From the NCBI GenBank assembly GCA_037039925.1, contig JAXRKP010000046.1, positions 480,001-544,000 of the forward strand: a DNA stretch of 64,000 bases, in the 5' to 3' direction. This DNA comes from Doris montereyensis. Lineage: Eukaryota > Mollusca > Gastropoda > Nudibranchia > Dorididae. Positions 38,007-51,458 of the stretch are shown here, in pieces (the stretch's first letter is position 1; the number at the start of each line of letters is the position of its first letter). A model generated the notes under the pieces. The model was not told where the DNA came from. It ran no database searches and saw only the letters and a list, made by a program, of their open reading frames with translations. Made by a program: the position numbers and the translations under genes.

Positions 38007-41000
38007 TCATTACCACTGCTGTTCCTGCTGCTGCTACTACTACAGTTGCACTACTACTACTATAACTACTGCTACGACTACTACTGCTGCTACCACTTAC
38101 TACACTACTCTTACTACTAGTTTGCCACTACTATTGCTACTGCTGTTACTTCTACCACTTACCACACTACACTACTACTGCTACTACTATTGCTACTGCT
38201 GTTACTTCTACCACTTACCACACTAACACTACTACTGCTACTACTATTACCACTTATCACTTCTACCACTTACCGCACTAACACTACTACTCACAATACT
38301 ACTACTACTTCTACTTCTACTATCACAATACTTCTACCACTTACCATACTACCGCTACTACCACCTACTACTGCTACCACTCACCACACTAACACTACTA
38401 CTGCTATTGCTACTACTGCTACTTCTACCACTTATTACACTACCATTACTACTGCTACTTCTACCACTTACCCACATTGCTACTACCACTTACCACACTA
38501 CTACTACTACTACCACTACTACTGCTACTTCTACCACTTACCACACTACCACTACTACTGCTACTTCTACCACTTTACCACACTACTACTGATACTTCTA
38601 CCACTTACCACACTACCACTACTACTGCTACTTCTACCACTTACCGCACTACTACTACTACTGCTACTTCTACCACTGACCACACACCACTACCACTTAC
38701 CACACTACTACTGCTACCACTTACCACACTACCACTACTACTGCTACTTCTACCACTTATTACACTACTACTACTACTACTACTTCTACCACTTACCACA
38801 CTACTACTACACTACTACTACTACTACTACTTCTACCACTTACCACACTACTTGCTACTTCTACCACTTACCACACTACTACTGCTACTTCTACCACTTA
38901 CCACCACTACTACTGCTACTTACCACTTACCACACTACTACTTTACTTCTACCACTTACCACACTACTACTACTGCTACTTCTACCACTTACCACACTAC
39001 CACTACTACTGCTACTTCTACCACTTACCACACTACTACTACTACTGCTACTTCTATACACTTACCACACTACTACTACTACTACTGCTACTTCTACCAC
39101 TTACCACACTACCACTACTACTGCTACTTCTACCACTTACCACACTACTACTACTACTGCTACTCTACCACTTACCACACTACTACTGCTACTGCTACTT
39201 CTACCACTTACCACTACTACTACTACTGCTACTACTACTTACTACCACTTACTTATCACCACTACCACACTACTACTGCTACTTCTACCACTTACCACAC
39301 TACACTACTACTGCTACTTCTACCACTTACCACACTACTACTACTTCTTCTACCACTTACCACACTACTACTGCTACTTCTACCACTTACCACACTACTA
39401 CTGCTACTTCTACCACTTATCACACTACTACTGCTACTTCTACCACTTACCACACTACTACCACACTACTACCACTTACTACAATACTACTTCTACCACT
39501 TACCACACTACTACTTCTACCACTTACCACACTACTACTACTACTTCTACTTCTACCACTTACCACAATACTACTTCTACTTTCTACCACTTTACCTTAC
39601 CACAATACTACTGCTACTTCTACCACTTACCACACTACTACTTCTACTTCTACCACTTACCAACTACTGCTACTTCTACCACTTACTGCTACTGCTACTT
39701 CTACCACTTACCACACTACTACTGCTACTTCTACCACTACTTACCACTGTAATTAATTTACCACAATACTACTGCTACTTCTACCACTTACCACACTACT
39801 ACTGCTACTTCTACCATTTACCACACTACTACTGCTACTTCTACCACTTACCACACTACTACTACTTCTACTTACCACACTACCACTTTACCTACCACTA
39901 CTACTTACTTCTACCTTCTACCACTACTACTGCTACTTCACACTTACACACTACTACTGCTACTTCTACTTCTACTAACACAACACTACTTCTACTTCTA
40001 CCACTTACCACACTACTACTGCTACTTCTACCACTTACCACACTACTACTTCTACCACTTACACTTACCACAATACTACTGCTACTTCTACCACTTACCA
40101 CACTACTACTGCTACTTCTACTTCTACCACTTACCACACTACTACTGCTACTTCTACCACTTACCACACTACTACTGCTACTTCTACCACTTACCACACT
40201 ACTACTGCTACTTCTACTACTGCTACCACTTACCACACTACTACACTACTACTGCTACTTCTACCACTACCACAATACTACTTCTACCTACCACTTACCA
40301 CACTACTACTACTACTTCTACCACTTACTACTACTACTACCACTTACCACACTACTACTGCTACTTCTACCACTTACTACACTACTACTTACCACACTAC
40401 TACTTCTACCACTTACCACACACTTTACTACTGCTACTTCTACCACTTACCACACTACTACTGCTACTTCTACCACTTACCACACTACTACTTCTACTTC
40501 TACCACTTACCACACTACTACTGCTACTTCTACTTCTACCACTTACACACACTACTCTACCACTTCTACTACTACTACCACTACCACTTACCACACTACT
40601 ACTGCTACTTTCTACTTCTACCACTTACCACACTACTACTGCTACTTCTACCACTTACTACACTTACTTCTACCACTTACCACACTACTACTGCTACTTC
40701 TACCACTTACCACACTACTACTTCTACTTCTACCACTTACCACACTACTACTGCTACTTCTACCACTTACCACACTACTACTGCTACTTCTACCACTTTA
40801 CCACACTACTACTACTACCACTTCTACTTCTACCACTTACCACACTACTACTGCTACTTCTACTTACTACTACCTACTTACCACTTACCACTACTACTTC
40901 TACTTCTACCACTTACCACACTACTACTGCTACTTCTACCACTTACCACACTACCACACTACTTCTACTTCTACCACTTACCACACTACTACAATACTAC

Positions 41001-42640
41001 CACACTACTACTGCTACTTCTACCACCACACTACTACTGCTACTTCTACCACTTACCACTACTTCTACTTCTACCACTTACCACACTACTACTACTACTT
41101 CTACCACTTACCACACTACTACTGCTACTTCTACCACTTACCACACTACTACTGCTACTTCTACCACTTACCACACTACTACTGCTACTTCTACCACACT
41201 ACTACTACTACTTCTACCACTTACCACACTACTACTGCTACTTCTACCACTTACCACACTACTACTTCTACTTCTACCACTTACCACACTACTACTGCTA
41301 CTTCTACCACTTACCACACTACTACTGCTACTTCTACCACTTACCACACTACTACTGCTACTTCTACCACTTACCACACTACTACTTCTACTTCTACCAC
41401 TTACCACACTACACTACTACTGCTATACCACTTACTACTACTTCTACTTCTACCACTTACCACACTACTGCTACTTCTACCACTTACCACACTACTACTG
41501 CTACTTACCACTTACCACACTACTACCACTTCACAATACACTACTTCTACCACTTACCACACTACTACTACTACCACTTACCACACTACTTCTACCACTT
41601 ACCAATACTACTACTACTTCTACCACTCACAACACTACTACCACTTATCACACTACTACTGCTACTTCTACTACTTCTACTTTACCACTTACTACTACTA
41701 CTTCTACTTCTACCACTTATCACAATACTACTTCTACTTCTACCACTTACCACACTACTAATGCTACTTCTACCACTTACCACCTACTACTACTACTTCT
41801 ACCACTTACCACACTACCTACCACTTACCACACTACTACTGCTACTTCTACCACCACCACACTACTACTGCTACTTCTACCACTTACCACACTACTACTT
41901 ACTTCTACCACTACTACCTACTTCACTACTACTGCTACTTCTACCACTTACACTACACTGCTACTTCTACCACTACTGCTACTTCTACCACTTACCACAC
42001 TACTTCTACCACTTACACACTGCTACTTCTACCACTTACCACACTACTACTGCTACTTCTACCACTTATCACACTACTGCTACTTTACCACTTACCACTA
42101 CTACTGCTACCACCACTACCCACTACTACTGCTACTTCTACCACTTACCACACTACTACTACTACTACTACTACTACTATACTACTACTACCATTACTAC
42201 TACTACTACTACTACTACTACTATTACTACTACCACTACTACTGTTACTTCTACCACTTACCACACTACACTACTACTGCTACTACTGCTACTTCTACCA
42301 CTACACTGCTACTTCTACCACTACACACTACTACTGCAACTTCTACCACTTACTACACTACCGCTACTACTGCTACTTCTACCACTTACCACACTACCAC
42401 TACTACTGCTACTTCTACCACTTACCACACTACTACTGCTACTTCTACCACTTACCACACTACTACTGCTACCACTTACCACTACTACTGCTATTGCCAC
42501 TACTTCTACTTCTACCACTTACCACACTACCACTACTACTGCTACTTCTACCACTTACCACACTACTACTGCTACTACTACTCCTAGTTCTACCACCACC
42601 ACACCGCACTACCACTACTACTACTACTCCTACTTTTGAG
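37937..42640. repeat. 4.7-kb CTA-rich minisatellite
   Basis: Mostly units of 'ctactactgctacttctacc', 'acttaccaca' (about 30-33 bp), flanked by pure CTA stretches near 37945-38005 and 42150-42240. It is made of A, C and T almost alone. Plus-strand ORFs of 520, 1094 and 292 aa (T/L/Y/H-rich) and minus-strand serine-rich ORFs stay open because the unit lacks stops in those frames. They are not genes. It fills most of the intron between the first two recognised GPR155 exons. Confidence 0.97.
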
Positions 42641-42741
42641 AATAACAACTAAAACCATATAGCGCAACCACCTCCACACAACATGCTAAACACAATATGA
42701 CACAAAGTGTAACCAACTACTCGCTTGGGGAATCAACTCAC

Positions 42742-43104
42742 CGACGCAAAGTTGAGCTCGCACATGCTGATGAAGAGGAGGGAGGGAGGCAGAACTTTGA
42801 GATGAAGGCCGCGATGCCGGCACCCTGCACCGTGGAGATGATGCCCGTGCGGCCGGCGATGTAGCCCAGGAGGATGATGACGAAGCACTGGATGATGGCC
42901 GGATAGAGGTTGTCGATGGACACGCTGTCCGAGCCGGTCTTGTCACCGGCCGACAGCTGGTCCCAACTCATAGGGGTCATGTTGACCAGGTTTGGGAAGG
43001 CAGTGGCGGCGGTCACGTTGAGGTCTAGGTCACGTGGCGTTGTTGTTCTCCCAGACACAGGACGAAGGGGAGCCATCCAACGGGGGTGGGTCGGGGCACA
43101 GGAG
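42742..43104 (-). CDS. GPR155: GPR155 exon: N-terminal segment and first helix
   Basis: Acceptor gtcatttcag precedes 43104 and donor GTGAGT follows 42742. The exon encodes an extracellular or lumenal segment rich in N-x-T sequons and then CFVIILLGYIAGRTGIIS, matching the vertebrate first helix with its G-Y-I-A-G-R signature. The end reads FISKFCLP, then with one base restored in the run at 42779-42789, SLLFISMCELNFAS, as in vertebrates (L-P-x-L-L-F...L-N-F-S). A second frame change is likely near 43031-43036, since upstream the better-looking frame (ending ENNNAT) lies one base away. The acceptor implies at least one more exon to the right; the start codon is unknown. Confidence 0.93.
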
Positions 43105-43919
43105 CTGAAATGACACAATGGGCGAAAAGTCAGCTGTGTTGTGAGACATGTGGGCTTTCTTTGAAAAGTCGACACGATGGGGCCGGGTAACACAAGCTGA
43201 AAAGACAGGGGGTGAGGGTGGGTGGGGGGGGGAGAGGAGAGTCAGCAGTTGTCAGACATATGCTTTCTTGAAAATGGACAAGGCGGGTCGGAGCACATGA
43301 CCAAAGACCTCCAAAAAAGTCGGATACACGACCAGAGTACCGGCGGTAAAGGTTAGCGGCAGAGGGTTTATCGGAGCATTAACTTATTCCGTCCTAAGAC
43401 AGCTCTCACTTACAGGAAACAAACCTACCAGAGCACTCAAACAGCTGGCAGAACAAAAAGCACAAAGAGCCCCAGCTGGATTTGGTCAAGAAGAAATGAT
43501 AATTTTGCTTCAAATAGAATGGAAATTACCACTAAGTATGGATGAAAAGTGGTAGCCTGGTAGAAAGCAGTGAGCAATTAGAAAAGCCAAGCAACGATTA
43601 GCGTGGAAAGCTGGTGGATGGGTGACCAACTGGGGATCAAAACCGTCCGCGGAAAAAAGAAAGAAAAAACCCCCAGAGGCGCACCTAGGGCAGGTGTCAT
43701 GATCTAGCTAGCCATCCCCCCTTCACCCCAACCCCTAAGAGTGTAAAGAAGTTACTAGGGCCGATACACTTGATCGATGGGGTTCTGTTCTTCTGAAGAT
43801 TCTCCGTCTTTAGCTCACATTGAGTTTATTTTTACTACTTACACTAACACATTCCATGAACTTTGCCTTCATCCGACACATTGGCAGTTTACAACTGTGG
43901 CACCAGGATGGGGTTATTA
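43105..43919. other. Sequence upstream of the first recognised exon
   Basis: Likely intron. A G-rich run lies at about 43206-43235. No promoter, start exon or repeat family was recognised. Confidence 0.4.
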
Positions 43920-44818
43920 GTGACAGGAGAGCACTCGTTCCGGTTGGATGCCCAGGATACAGTGACAGGCGTGCACTCGTTCAGGCTGGATGCACAGGAT
44001 ACAGTGACAGGCGTGCACTCGTTCAGGCTGGACGCACATCATACAGTGACAGACATGCACTCGTTCAGGCTGGACGCACAGGATACAGTGACAGGCATAC
44101 ACTCGTTCAGGCTGGACACACAGGATACAGTGACAGGCATGCACTCGTTCCGGGCTGGATGCACAGGATACAGTGACAGGCATACACTCGTTCAGGCTGG
44201 ACACGCAGGATACAGTGACAGGCGTGCACTCGTTCAGGCTGGACGCACAGGATACAGTGACAGGCATGCACTCGTTCCGGCTGATGCACAGCATACAGTG
44301 ACAGGCGTGCACTCGTTCAGGCTGGACGCACAGCATACAGTGACAGGCGTGCACTCGTTCAGGCTGGATGCCCAGGATACAGTGACAGGCGTGCACTCGT
44401 TCAGGCTGGAAGCACAGGATACAGTGACAGGATGCACTCGTTCAGGCTGACAGGCAGTGACAGGCATGCACTCGTTCAGGCTGGACGCACAGGCATGCTC
44501 AGGCTGGACACACAGGTGACAGGCATGTTCACTGGACGCACAGCATTGACAGGCTGGACACACAGGATACAGTGACTCGTTCAGGCTGGACACACAGGAT
44601 ACAGTGACAGGCATCGTTCAGGCTGGACACAGGATACAGTGACAGGCATGCACTCGTTCAGGCTGGACGCACAGCATACAGTGACAGGCGTGCACTCGTT
44701 CAGGCTGGATGCCCAGGATACAGTGACAGGCGTGCATTCGTTCAGGCTGGATGCCCAGGATACAGTGACAGGCGTGCACTCGTTCAGGCTGGACGCACAG
44801 AATACAGTGACAGGCGGG
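43920..44818. repeat. 42-bp minisatellite
   Basis: About 20 copies of 'ggatacagtgacaggcgtgc', actcgttcaggctggacgca, 'ca'. It is regular to about 44430, damaged from 44430 to 44640, and regular again. The 42-bp unit keeps frames open on both strands (195 aa plus, 159 aa minus); no gene called. Confidence 0.95.
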
Positions 44819-44825
44819 GGCAGGT

Positions 44826-45050
44826 TAGCAGAGAGGCGCCGGTAGCTCGATCGCTAGAGTGTCTGACTACGACCAAGCAGGCCTTAAGTTCGATTCCCAG
44901 TCGGGGAAAGTTTTCTGGCCCTCCTGTCGACTCAGCGGGGCCATGGGTAGCTAGGTCTATTCAGACTGACGAAAGTAAAGGCGGTGTGGAAAATAAATGG
45001 CAAACTATCACAGTATGTCGTATGCCTAGGGTAAATCAGAGCTATACTAT
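44826..45050 (+). mobile_element. SINE-C copy, tRNA-derived
   Basis: The head begins 'ggcgccggtagctcgatcgc' and has 'tagagtgtctgactacgacc', then B-box-like 'agttcgattcccagt', in the spacing of a tRNA. The body (gactcagcggggccatgggt, 'aatggcaaactatcacagta') has a partial relative at 15.24 kb. It begins right at the end of the 42-bp array. Confidence 0.7.
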
Positions 45051-45423
45051 TGTGCTTGTTATTGCTATTGTTATGTTTATTGTTGTTGTTACAACTGTTG
45101 TTATCATTACAGTGATTTTAATGATATCAAGATGTACATATATAATATATATGTATTTAATTTGCCTCTTTTGTGTAAAGAGTGATCATGATAGATTGTG
45201 TATATTTAAACTTCTAAAGATCCCTTTTTATTATAACTATCACTCTAGGTTCACATCTAGGCATGAGACCTACTTATGTTTGACATCTCAAACCAGCTGT
45301 CATCTACCTACATCTAGCATTGCTTTTGCTCTTCACCTTGATTAGTTTTAATAAAAAATAATTTTAAAATTGTGTGTTGGCTCATACTTGTTTCTTTGAG
45401 TAACGACACAAGATAAAACAAAG
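45051..45423. other. Unique AT-rich sequence
   Basis: A plus-strand ORF of 119 aa at 44986-45345 overlaps the SINE-C end and is hydrophobic only from T-rich composition. Not recognised. Confidence 0.4.
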
Positions 45424-45810
<387 letters not shown>

Positions 45811-46056
45811 TCCTGGTGTAATAATATTAATAAGCTGATGTTATGTGACATGGTAATCTCCTGGTCGGGCGGTGTTGTATCAAAACCCATTGATACAAAC
45901 CGTGACAGCTTTGATCACTTATTGCAACCTATCGGCCAAAAGCTTTGACGAAGATACTGGTTACGTCCCACGTCACACTGGGCGGAGGCACACATTCTGT
46001 CGAGCAAAACGCGATATCTATCAGCTTGTCACCAAGAACTCTTTGGTCTACAGTTT

Positions 46057-46275
46057 TTGATATGATTTGATTTACCCAAATCCACAACTACAGTGATCTC
46101 GGGATTGTTGGCGGGACTTTTAATTTTGCCCGGACGGCCCTGTAAACAGTCAAGGGATCTTTAACGTGCACAGAGTGTTGTGATCTGCACACGGGACCTC
46201 CTTTTTATCGTAGTCTCCGATGGGACTAAGACTCGAACCCACGACCTTTAGTTCGACACTGGACTACCGAGCCCC
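46057..46275 (-). mobile_element. SINE-A copy with internal deletion
   Basis: Tail 'gatatgatttgatttaccca', then 'caagggatctttaacgtgca', 'ctccgatgggactaagactc'. It jumps straight to the tRNA-like head (gaacccacgacc, actggactaccgagcccc). The segment between the two is missing. Confidence 0.85.
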
Positions 46276-46327
46276 CTTTGGTCTACAGAACCGAAAGTCT
46301 TTGTTTTGTTTGCACTTTTCTTTTCAT

Positions 46328-46455
46328 TGTGGCTGGTTGGGAGGGGGTGCTGGTAGGTCCGCTTCTTTCATTTATTTCACTCTTTTACACATCATTCACG
46401 TTGCTATTTCATTTCAATTCACCCTGAGATCACCCACATGGTGGACTATGTTCAA
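46328..46455 (-). repeat. Element D copy, minus orientation
   Basis: The reverse complement contains 'gtgatctcagggtgaattga', 'gtaaaagagtgaaat', 'gcggacctaccagcaccccc'. Confidence 0.7.
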
Positions 46456-46598
46456 AGAAGCCGAACCAACTTTTGGATCTAATTTTGCATTAGTGAGCAA
46501 TAAAGCCTATGTCAGACATTAATATCATTGTGCCATTGGGATTCTTCTTTTCTTCCTTCCGTTGTTTTACGTCCTTGCATTTCTTTCTCATTATTTGT

Positions 46599-47400
46599 TC
46601 ACAACACTATATGTTTTATTCAGCTTGTTCACAACACTACATGCACCACTTGCTCTTTGTTCAAACATTGATACAAAACTACAGCTTTGCACTTATTGCA
46701 TTCAGCTTGTTCACAATTTCATGTCACCAATTGCTCACATTTTCCTCAGCTTGTTCACAACATTGTTAGTGGATTTTGCCGGATGCATTGCACAATTATC
46801 CACAGCTTGTCTCGATCACAACCCACTGAGAGGCCGACATGCACCAATTAAGCTTGTTCAAAGAAGCCGATGCACCAAGTCCTTTCAGCTTGTTCACAAC
46901 ACTACATGCACCAATTATCCTCAGCTTGTTCACAACACTACATGCACCAATTATCCTCAGCTTGTTCACAACACTACATGCACCAATTATCCTCAGCTTG
47001 TTTGTTCACAACACTGTTCACAACACATGCACCAATTATCAGCTTGTTCACAACACTACATGCACCAATTATCCTCAGCTTGTTCACAATTCACCAATTA
47101 TCCTCAGCTTGTTCACAACACAACACTACAGCTTGTTCACAACACTACATGCACCAATTATCCTCAGCTTGTTCACAACACTATGCACCAATTATCCTCA
47201 GCTTGTTCACAACACTACATGCACCAATTATCCTCAGCTTGTTCACAACACTACATGCACCAATTATCCTCAGCTTGTTCACAACACTACATGCACCAAT
47301 TATCCTCAGCTTGTTCACATGACTACACGCACCAATTCCTCAGCTTGTTCAACACTAGCGACAACGATACTCAGCTTGTTCACATGACTGCACCAATTAC
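46599..47400. repeat. 36-bp minisatellite
   Basis: Core of about 14 copies of agcttgttcacaacactaca, tgcaccaattatcctc at 46890-47330. Degenerate units extend both sides. Plus-strand ORFs of 150-287 aa are repeat translations (36 bp is 12 codons). Confidence 0.94.
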
Positions 47401-48016
47401 AGTCAGCGACAACGATACCGTGTAAATGAGAGTGAACGATACTTTTAAAACTTTGAATTACAGAATTAGAGAAAGATCTTGTCAGAGCGTCAGTACGAAA
47501 AACTTCATATGCCAGTTTACTGTGTGCTCCTCCCCCCCTCCTCCCCTCCCTGGGAATTGAGAAGGACTTTGAAGTGAATGGCCTGTTTGGGGATATATGA
47601 TGTCGTACAGTCGATGAGCATGCATTTGTGGATTTATCTTTATCATCATCACCACCACTCTAAATAACTGTCCTTATCAACGTCATCTTTCTTCGTCCTA
47701 TCATCGTAACCAATCTTGTTGTTATCAAGTACTATGATCGCCATTCACGTGTGTTTACATAATATGACATTATGCACTGGAAAGTGGAAACCAATAGCGA
47801 CCTTGAAAAGGGTTGTAAGTCCGCTTTGGTTGGTTTTGAGAAAATCGTTGTACTGTTACAGTTTTCAAAAAACAAAACTTGTCGTTGTGTACATATAGCC
47901 TTACACATGCCTAAAATGAGCCTAAGTAGAGATCAATGACCCTTGATGTGTTATTCGAAGAGAGAAGACACACCATGTGGGTCACTGGTGTGTTTACTTG
48001 ACTTAGTAGTAGTAGT
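47401..48016. other. Unique sequence
   Basis: C-rich tract near 47528-47552. No gene recognised. Confidence 0.4.
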
Positions 48017-48240
48017 ATTACATAGCATTGAACACAAGTTGCATAGAGAGTGATACTGAAAAATGTTGAACACAAGTTGTATAGAGAGTGATACTGAAAA
48101 ATATTGAACACAAGTTGTATAGAGAGTGATACCGAAAAATATTGAACACAAGTTGCATAGAGAGTGATACTGAAAAAATATTAAACACAAGTTGTATAGA
48201 GAGTGATCTGATACTGAAAAGCATTGAACTTGAACACAAG
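48017..48240. repeat. ~38-bp minisatellite
   Basis: Five copies of 'gaacacaagttgtatagaga', 'gtgatactgaaaaatatt'. The right end is partly scrambled. Confidence 0.92.
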
Positions 48241-48344
48241 CCACCGTAGACCAACTGAGAGAAGATGCTTTAGCAATAATCGGTGATGGACAGTTAAGTA
48301 AGTAAGGTGAAGTTCCATCAAGACCCATAAAGCCTGAGCCTAAC

Positions 48345-48590
48345 CTGATTTCTGTAGCCTGAGGCGGAGCAGGTAATAATAATCATCTCCTAGACAGGAC
48401 GCTATAATGTCGCAGGTTTTTACTCCCACGCTAGTACTAGTACCCATAATTTGCACCTGGGTGGAGTTGGGAAAATGTGTGTTAAAGGTCTTTCCGAGGG
48501 AACACAACATCGGTCCTAGCTTTGCCAGGATTCGAACCCGGAATTCCATGATCTCAAGTCCGGCAGCCAACCCACTCGGTCACAGTCACA
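48345..48590 (-). mobile_element. SINE-B copy
   Basis: Shares 'ataatcatctcctagacagg', 'ttttactcccacgctagta', 'gcacctgggtggag', and a tRNA-like head on the minus strand: gaccgagtgggttggctgcc, then ggttcgaatcc. Confidence 0.85.
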
Positions 48591-48689
48591 GTCGCAACAG
48601 TTAGTTAAGTAGCCTAATGAATATGACGCTTGGTGGTCGTCGTGACAACAGTACTGGCGTCGGGAGTTCAAACCACCTGCGCCGTTCTA

Positions 48690-48907
48690 AAGAAAGGAAG
48701 AAAGGAAGAAAGGAAGAAAGATAGAAAGAAAGAAGGAAAGAAAGAAAGAAAGGAAGAAAGAACGGAAGAAAGAAAGAGAGAAATAAATAAAGAAATAAAG
48801 AAAGAAAGACAGAAAGAAAGGAAGAAAGAAAGAAGAGAAAGAAAGAAAGAAAGAAAGAAAGAAAAGAAGAAAGAAAGAGAGAAATAAATAAATAAATAAA
48901 TAAAAAA
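48690..48907. repeat. (GAAA)n / (GGAA)n microsatellite
   Basis: GAAAGAAAGGAA-type tract with AAATA runs at both ends. It lies between a SINE-B and a SINE-A copy. Confidence 0.96.
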
Positions 48908-48944
48908 AGATTGCTTGGTATGTGTCCGATATAGCCGCAGGCAG

Positions 48945-49320
48945 GGACTCAGTGATCCAGAGACAAAGAGTCGGCCTCTTAACCAAAAGGTCGTGGGTTC
49001 GTGTCCGACAGACTGAACATTTTTTCTCCGAGTCCTATTCGAGTTTGTTGGGATTTTTTCTCTCGAGTAAAACCCACCCACCCCCCTTGGTCCAGGTAGG
49101 TGGATCAACACGTTCTAGCCCCACCGGAGACAATCGATAAAAAGGAGGTCCTTGTGTGCGAGATCACAACACTCTGTGCACGTTAAGGGGATGGATCCCT
49201 TGGCTGTTTGCATGACAGTCTTAATACAGTTGGAAAACCCTACCCCTTTCCCCAACCCCCCCACCTGAGATCACCTTCTGACTTAGTTGTGGACGTAGCT
49301 AAAATAAATTTAAAAAATCG
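48945..49320 (+). mobile_element. SINE-A copy
   Basis: tRNA-like head (gtcggcctcttaaccaaaag, gtgggttcgtgtccg), then ccaggtaggtggatcaacac, 'ggagacaatcgataaaaagg', acaacactctgtgcacgtta and 'cttagttgtggacgtagcta'. The tail is weak (aaaataaattt). Confidence 0.88.
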
Positions 49321-49629
49321 AATAAAAGGAAGTCAGAGCACGTTTATATGTTTATTTAATTCTTTCCCATTGCTCGTGATGGCTACACGCCCCAACATTG
49401 TTCGGAGAGAAACCCCGCAACAGGATATCTAACGTCATGACTAAGCGCTACACTGTTTTTCCAAGAGAGAGAAACCCTGCAACAGGATATCTACTGCCAT
49501 GTCACACTGTTTACCTGGCCTCCATCAAAAAATACCTACTGCTATCCATAACCTGGTGAGAGCGAATCACTCACATGTCGAAATGATATCAGCGCACGGC
49601 AATATATATTTCCGGTGTCATGACAAATT

Positions 49630-49910
49630 AGTGCCTTCAATCCAATGCCATTACGGCCCACAAAGGCCGAGCGTATCCCCATTTTTTTTTATAGCACGAA
49701 GCGTAACAGGAGGCAATTATAATCATCTCCTGGATAGGACACTAGTCTGGCGCAGATTTTCCTCCCAAAGCTAATGCGTGTACCCATTTGCACCTGGGTT
49801 GAGTGCGGAAAATGCGTGTCAAATGTCCCCCCCACCCAGGAACAAAACGTCGGACGGAACTTCATGATCTCAAGTACGGTAGTCTAACCACTCGGCTATC
49901 GATGCCACAA
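49630..49910 (-). mobile_element. SINE-B copy
   Basis: Contains 'aatgccattacggcccacaa', 'ataatcatctcctggatagg', 'acccatttgcacctgggttg', and the head gccgagtggttagactaccg on the minus strand (B-box partly lost). Confidence 0.85.
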
Positions 49911-50313
49911 ATGGCAAATTATGCTAGAAAATGTCTGTCTTTCTTCTTGGATAACTATTGCAGTGTGGCTTGAGTGGATATGGCTGCAGACTGCACCACA
50001 TTCAGCTCGCGTCACTACCGAAAGGAAATAAAACGATGCCAACGGCGCTGTCCAGCGTACGTTTTCGGGGTCTGCCATGAACAGCGTGGGGGACTCACTT
50101 CACTCATTTCAGTACAAAGTGGTAGATGACACTCAAGGCACAGCTCCATGTCGAGGAAGACAGAACAAATACGTGACGTTTCGGGTATAACCCCTTGGTC
50201 AGACAACAAACAAACAAAAAAATGTTCACACATTATGTATACATGCGTCACACAGCCTGACGTCAGAAGCAAATGCAGAAAGGAGGAGGAAAGAAGGAGC
50301 GAACAGGGTGGTT

Positions 50314-50606
50314 TGATTTTATTCGATTTGATTTACCCACATCCACAACTAAGGTGATCTCGGGGTTTCTGGTAGGATTTTTAATTTTGTTCGGACTGCC
50401 CTGTAAACAGCCAACGGATCTTTAACGTGCCCGGAGTGTTGCGATCTGCACACGGGATCTCATTTTTTGTGCCCGTCTCCGATAGGACTAGGTGTCGTTC
50501 CACTTCCCTAGATCATGGAGGTAGATTTTGCTTAAAAAAATTAATGTTTCAACCGCAGGCAGGGCTCGAACCCACTACCTTTTGGTTGAGAGGCCGACGC
50601 CTTGCC
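50314..50606 (-). mobile_element. SINE-A copy
   Basis: Tail 'gattttattcgatttgattt', then acccacatccacaactaagg, 'ggatctttaacgtgcccgga', 'ctccgataggactaggtgtc', and head 'gggctcgaacccactacctt' plus 'gagaggccgacgccttgcct'. The last bases of the head are cut. Confidence 0.88.
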
Positions 50607-50649
50607 TTGAATTGATAAACCATTCGTACTTACACTTTGACAAAATAGT

Positions 50650-51455
50650 TCTCTGCCTATAGCTGGGTACTCGGATACGTTGGGGGAAATCTATTGTAGA
50701 ACATTAGGTGTAAAACTCGGATACGTCGGGGGAAATCTATTGTAGAACATTAGGTGTAAAACTCGTGATACGTCGGGGGAAATCTATTGTAGAACATTAG
50801 CTGTAAACCTCGGATACGCTGGGAGAATTCTATTGTAGAACATTAGCTGTAAAACTCGGATACGTTGGGAGAATTCTATTGTAGAACATTAGCTGTAAAA
50901 CTCGGATACGTTGGGAGAATTCTATTGTAGAACATTAGCTGTAAAACTCGGATACGCTGGGGGGGGGGGGGGGCGGGGGGATTCTATTGTAGAACATTAG
51001 GTGCGAAATTCGGATACGTTGGGGGGGGGGAGTCTATTGTAGAACATTAGGTGTAAAACTCGGATACGTTGGGGGGGGGGGGGGTTCTATTGTAGAACAT
51101 TAGGTGTAAAACTCGGATACGTTGGGGGGGGAGTCTATTGTAGAACATTAGGTGTAAAACTCGGATACGGGGAGCTCTGATCATTGTAGAACATTAGGTG
51201 CAAAACTCGGATGGGGGTTAGCTTTTGAGGTGGGCCGTTGGGGGAAATCTATTGTAGAACATTAGGTGCAAAACTCGGATACGTTGGGGGGGCTTCTATT
51301 GTAGAACATTAGGTGCAAAAACTCGGATACGTTGGGGGGAGTCTATTGTAGAACATTAGGTTTACAAAACTCGGATACGTTGGGAGTGGGGTATTCTATT
51401 GTAGAACATTAGGTGTAAAACTCGGATACGTTGGGGAATTCTATTGTATAACAGC
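50650..51455. repeat. ~46-bp minisatellite with variable G-run
   Basis: About 16 copies of 'attgtagaacattaggtgta', 'aaactcggatacgttgggg' and a G-run that ranges from 3 to about 16 within units. One unit carries a longer insertion near 51215-51240. It ends close to the head of a SINE-A copy. Confidence 0.94.
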
Positions 51456-51458
51456 TGA

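Noticed and set aside
38190..42639. Long T/L/Y/H-rich ORFs (up to 1094 aa)
   Set aside because: They are translations of a G-free tandem array whose unit lacks stop triplets in those frames. There is no start context, domain or codon signal.
50015..50272. 85-aa ORF on the minus strand
   Set aside because: Contains a 'DQGVIPETSRI' string that reminded me of a dispersed repeat, but I could not tie it to a named element, and there is no second copy in this window.
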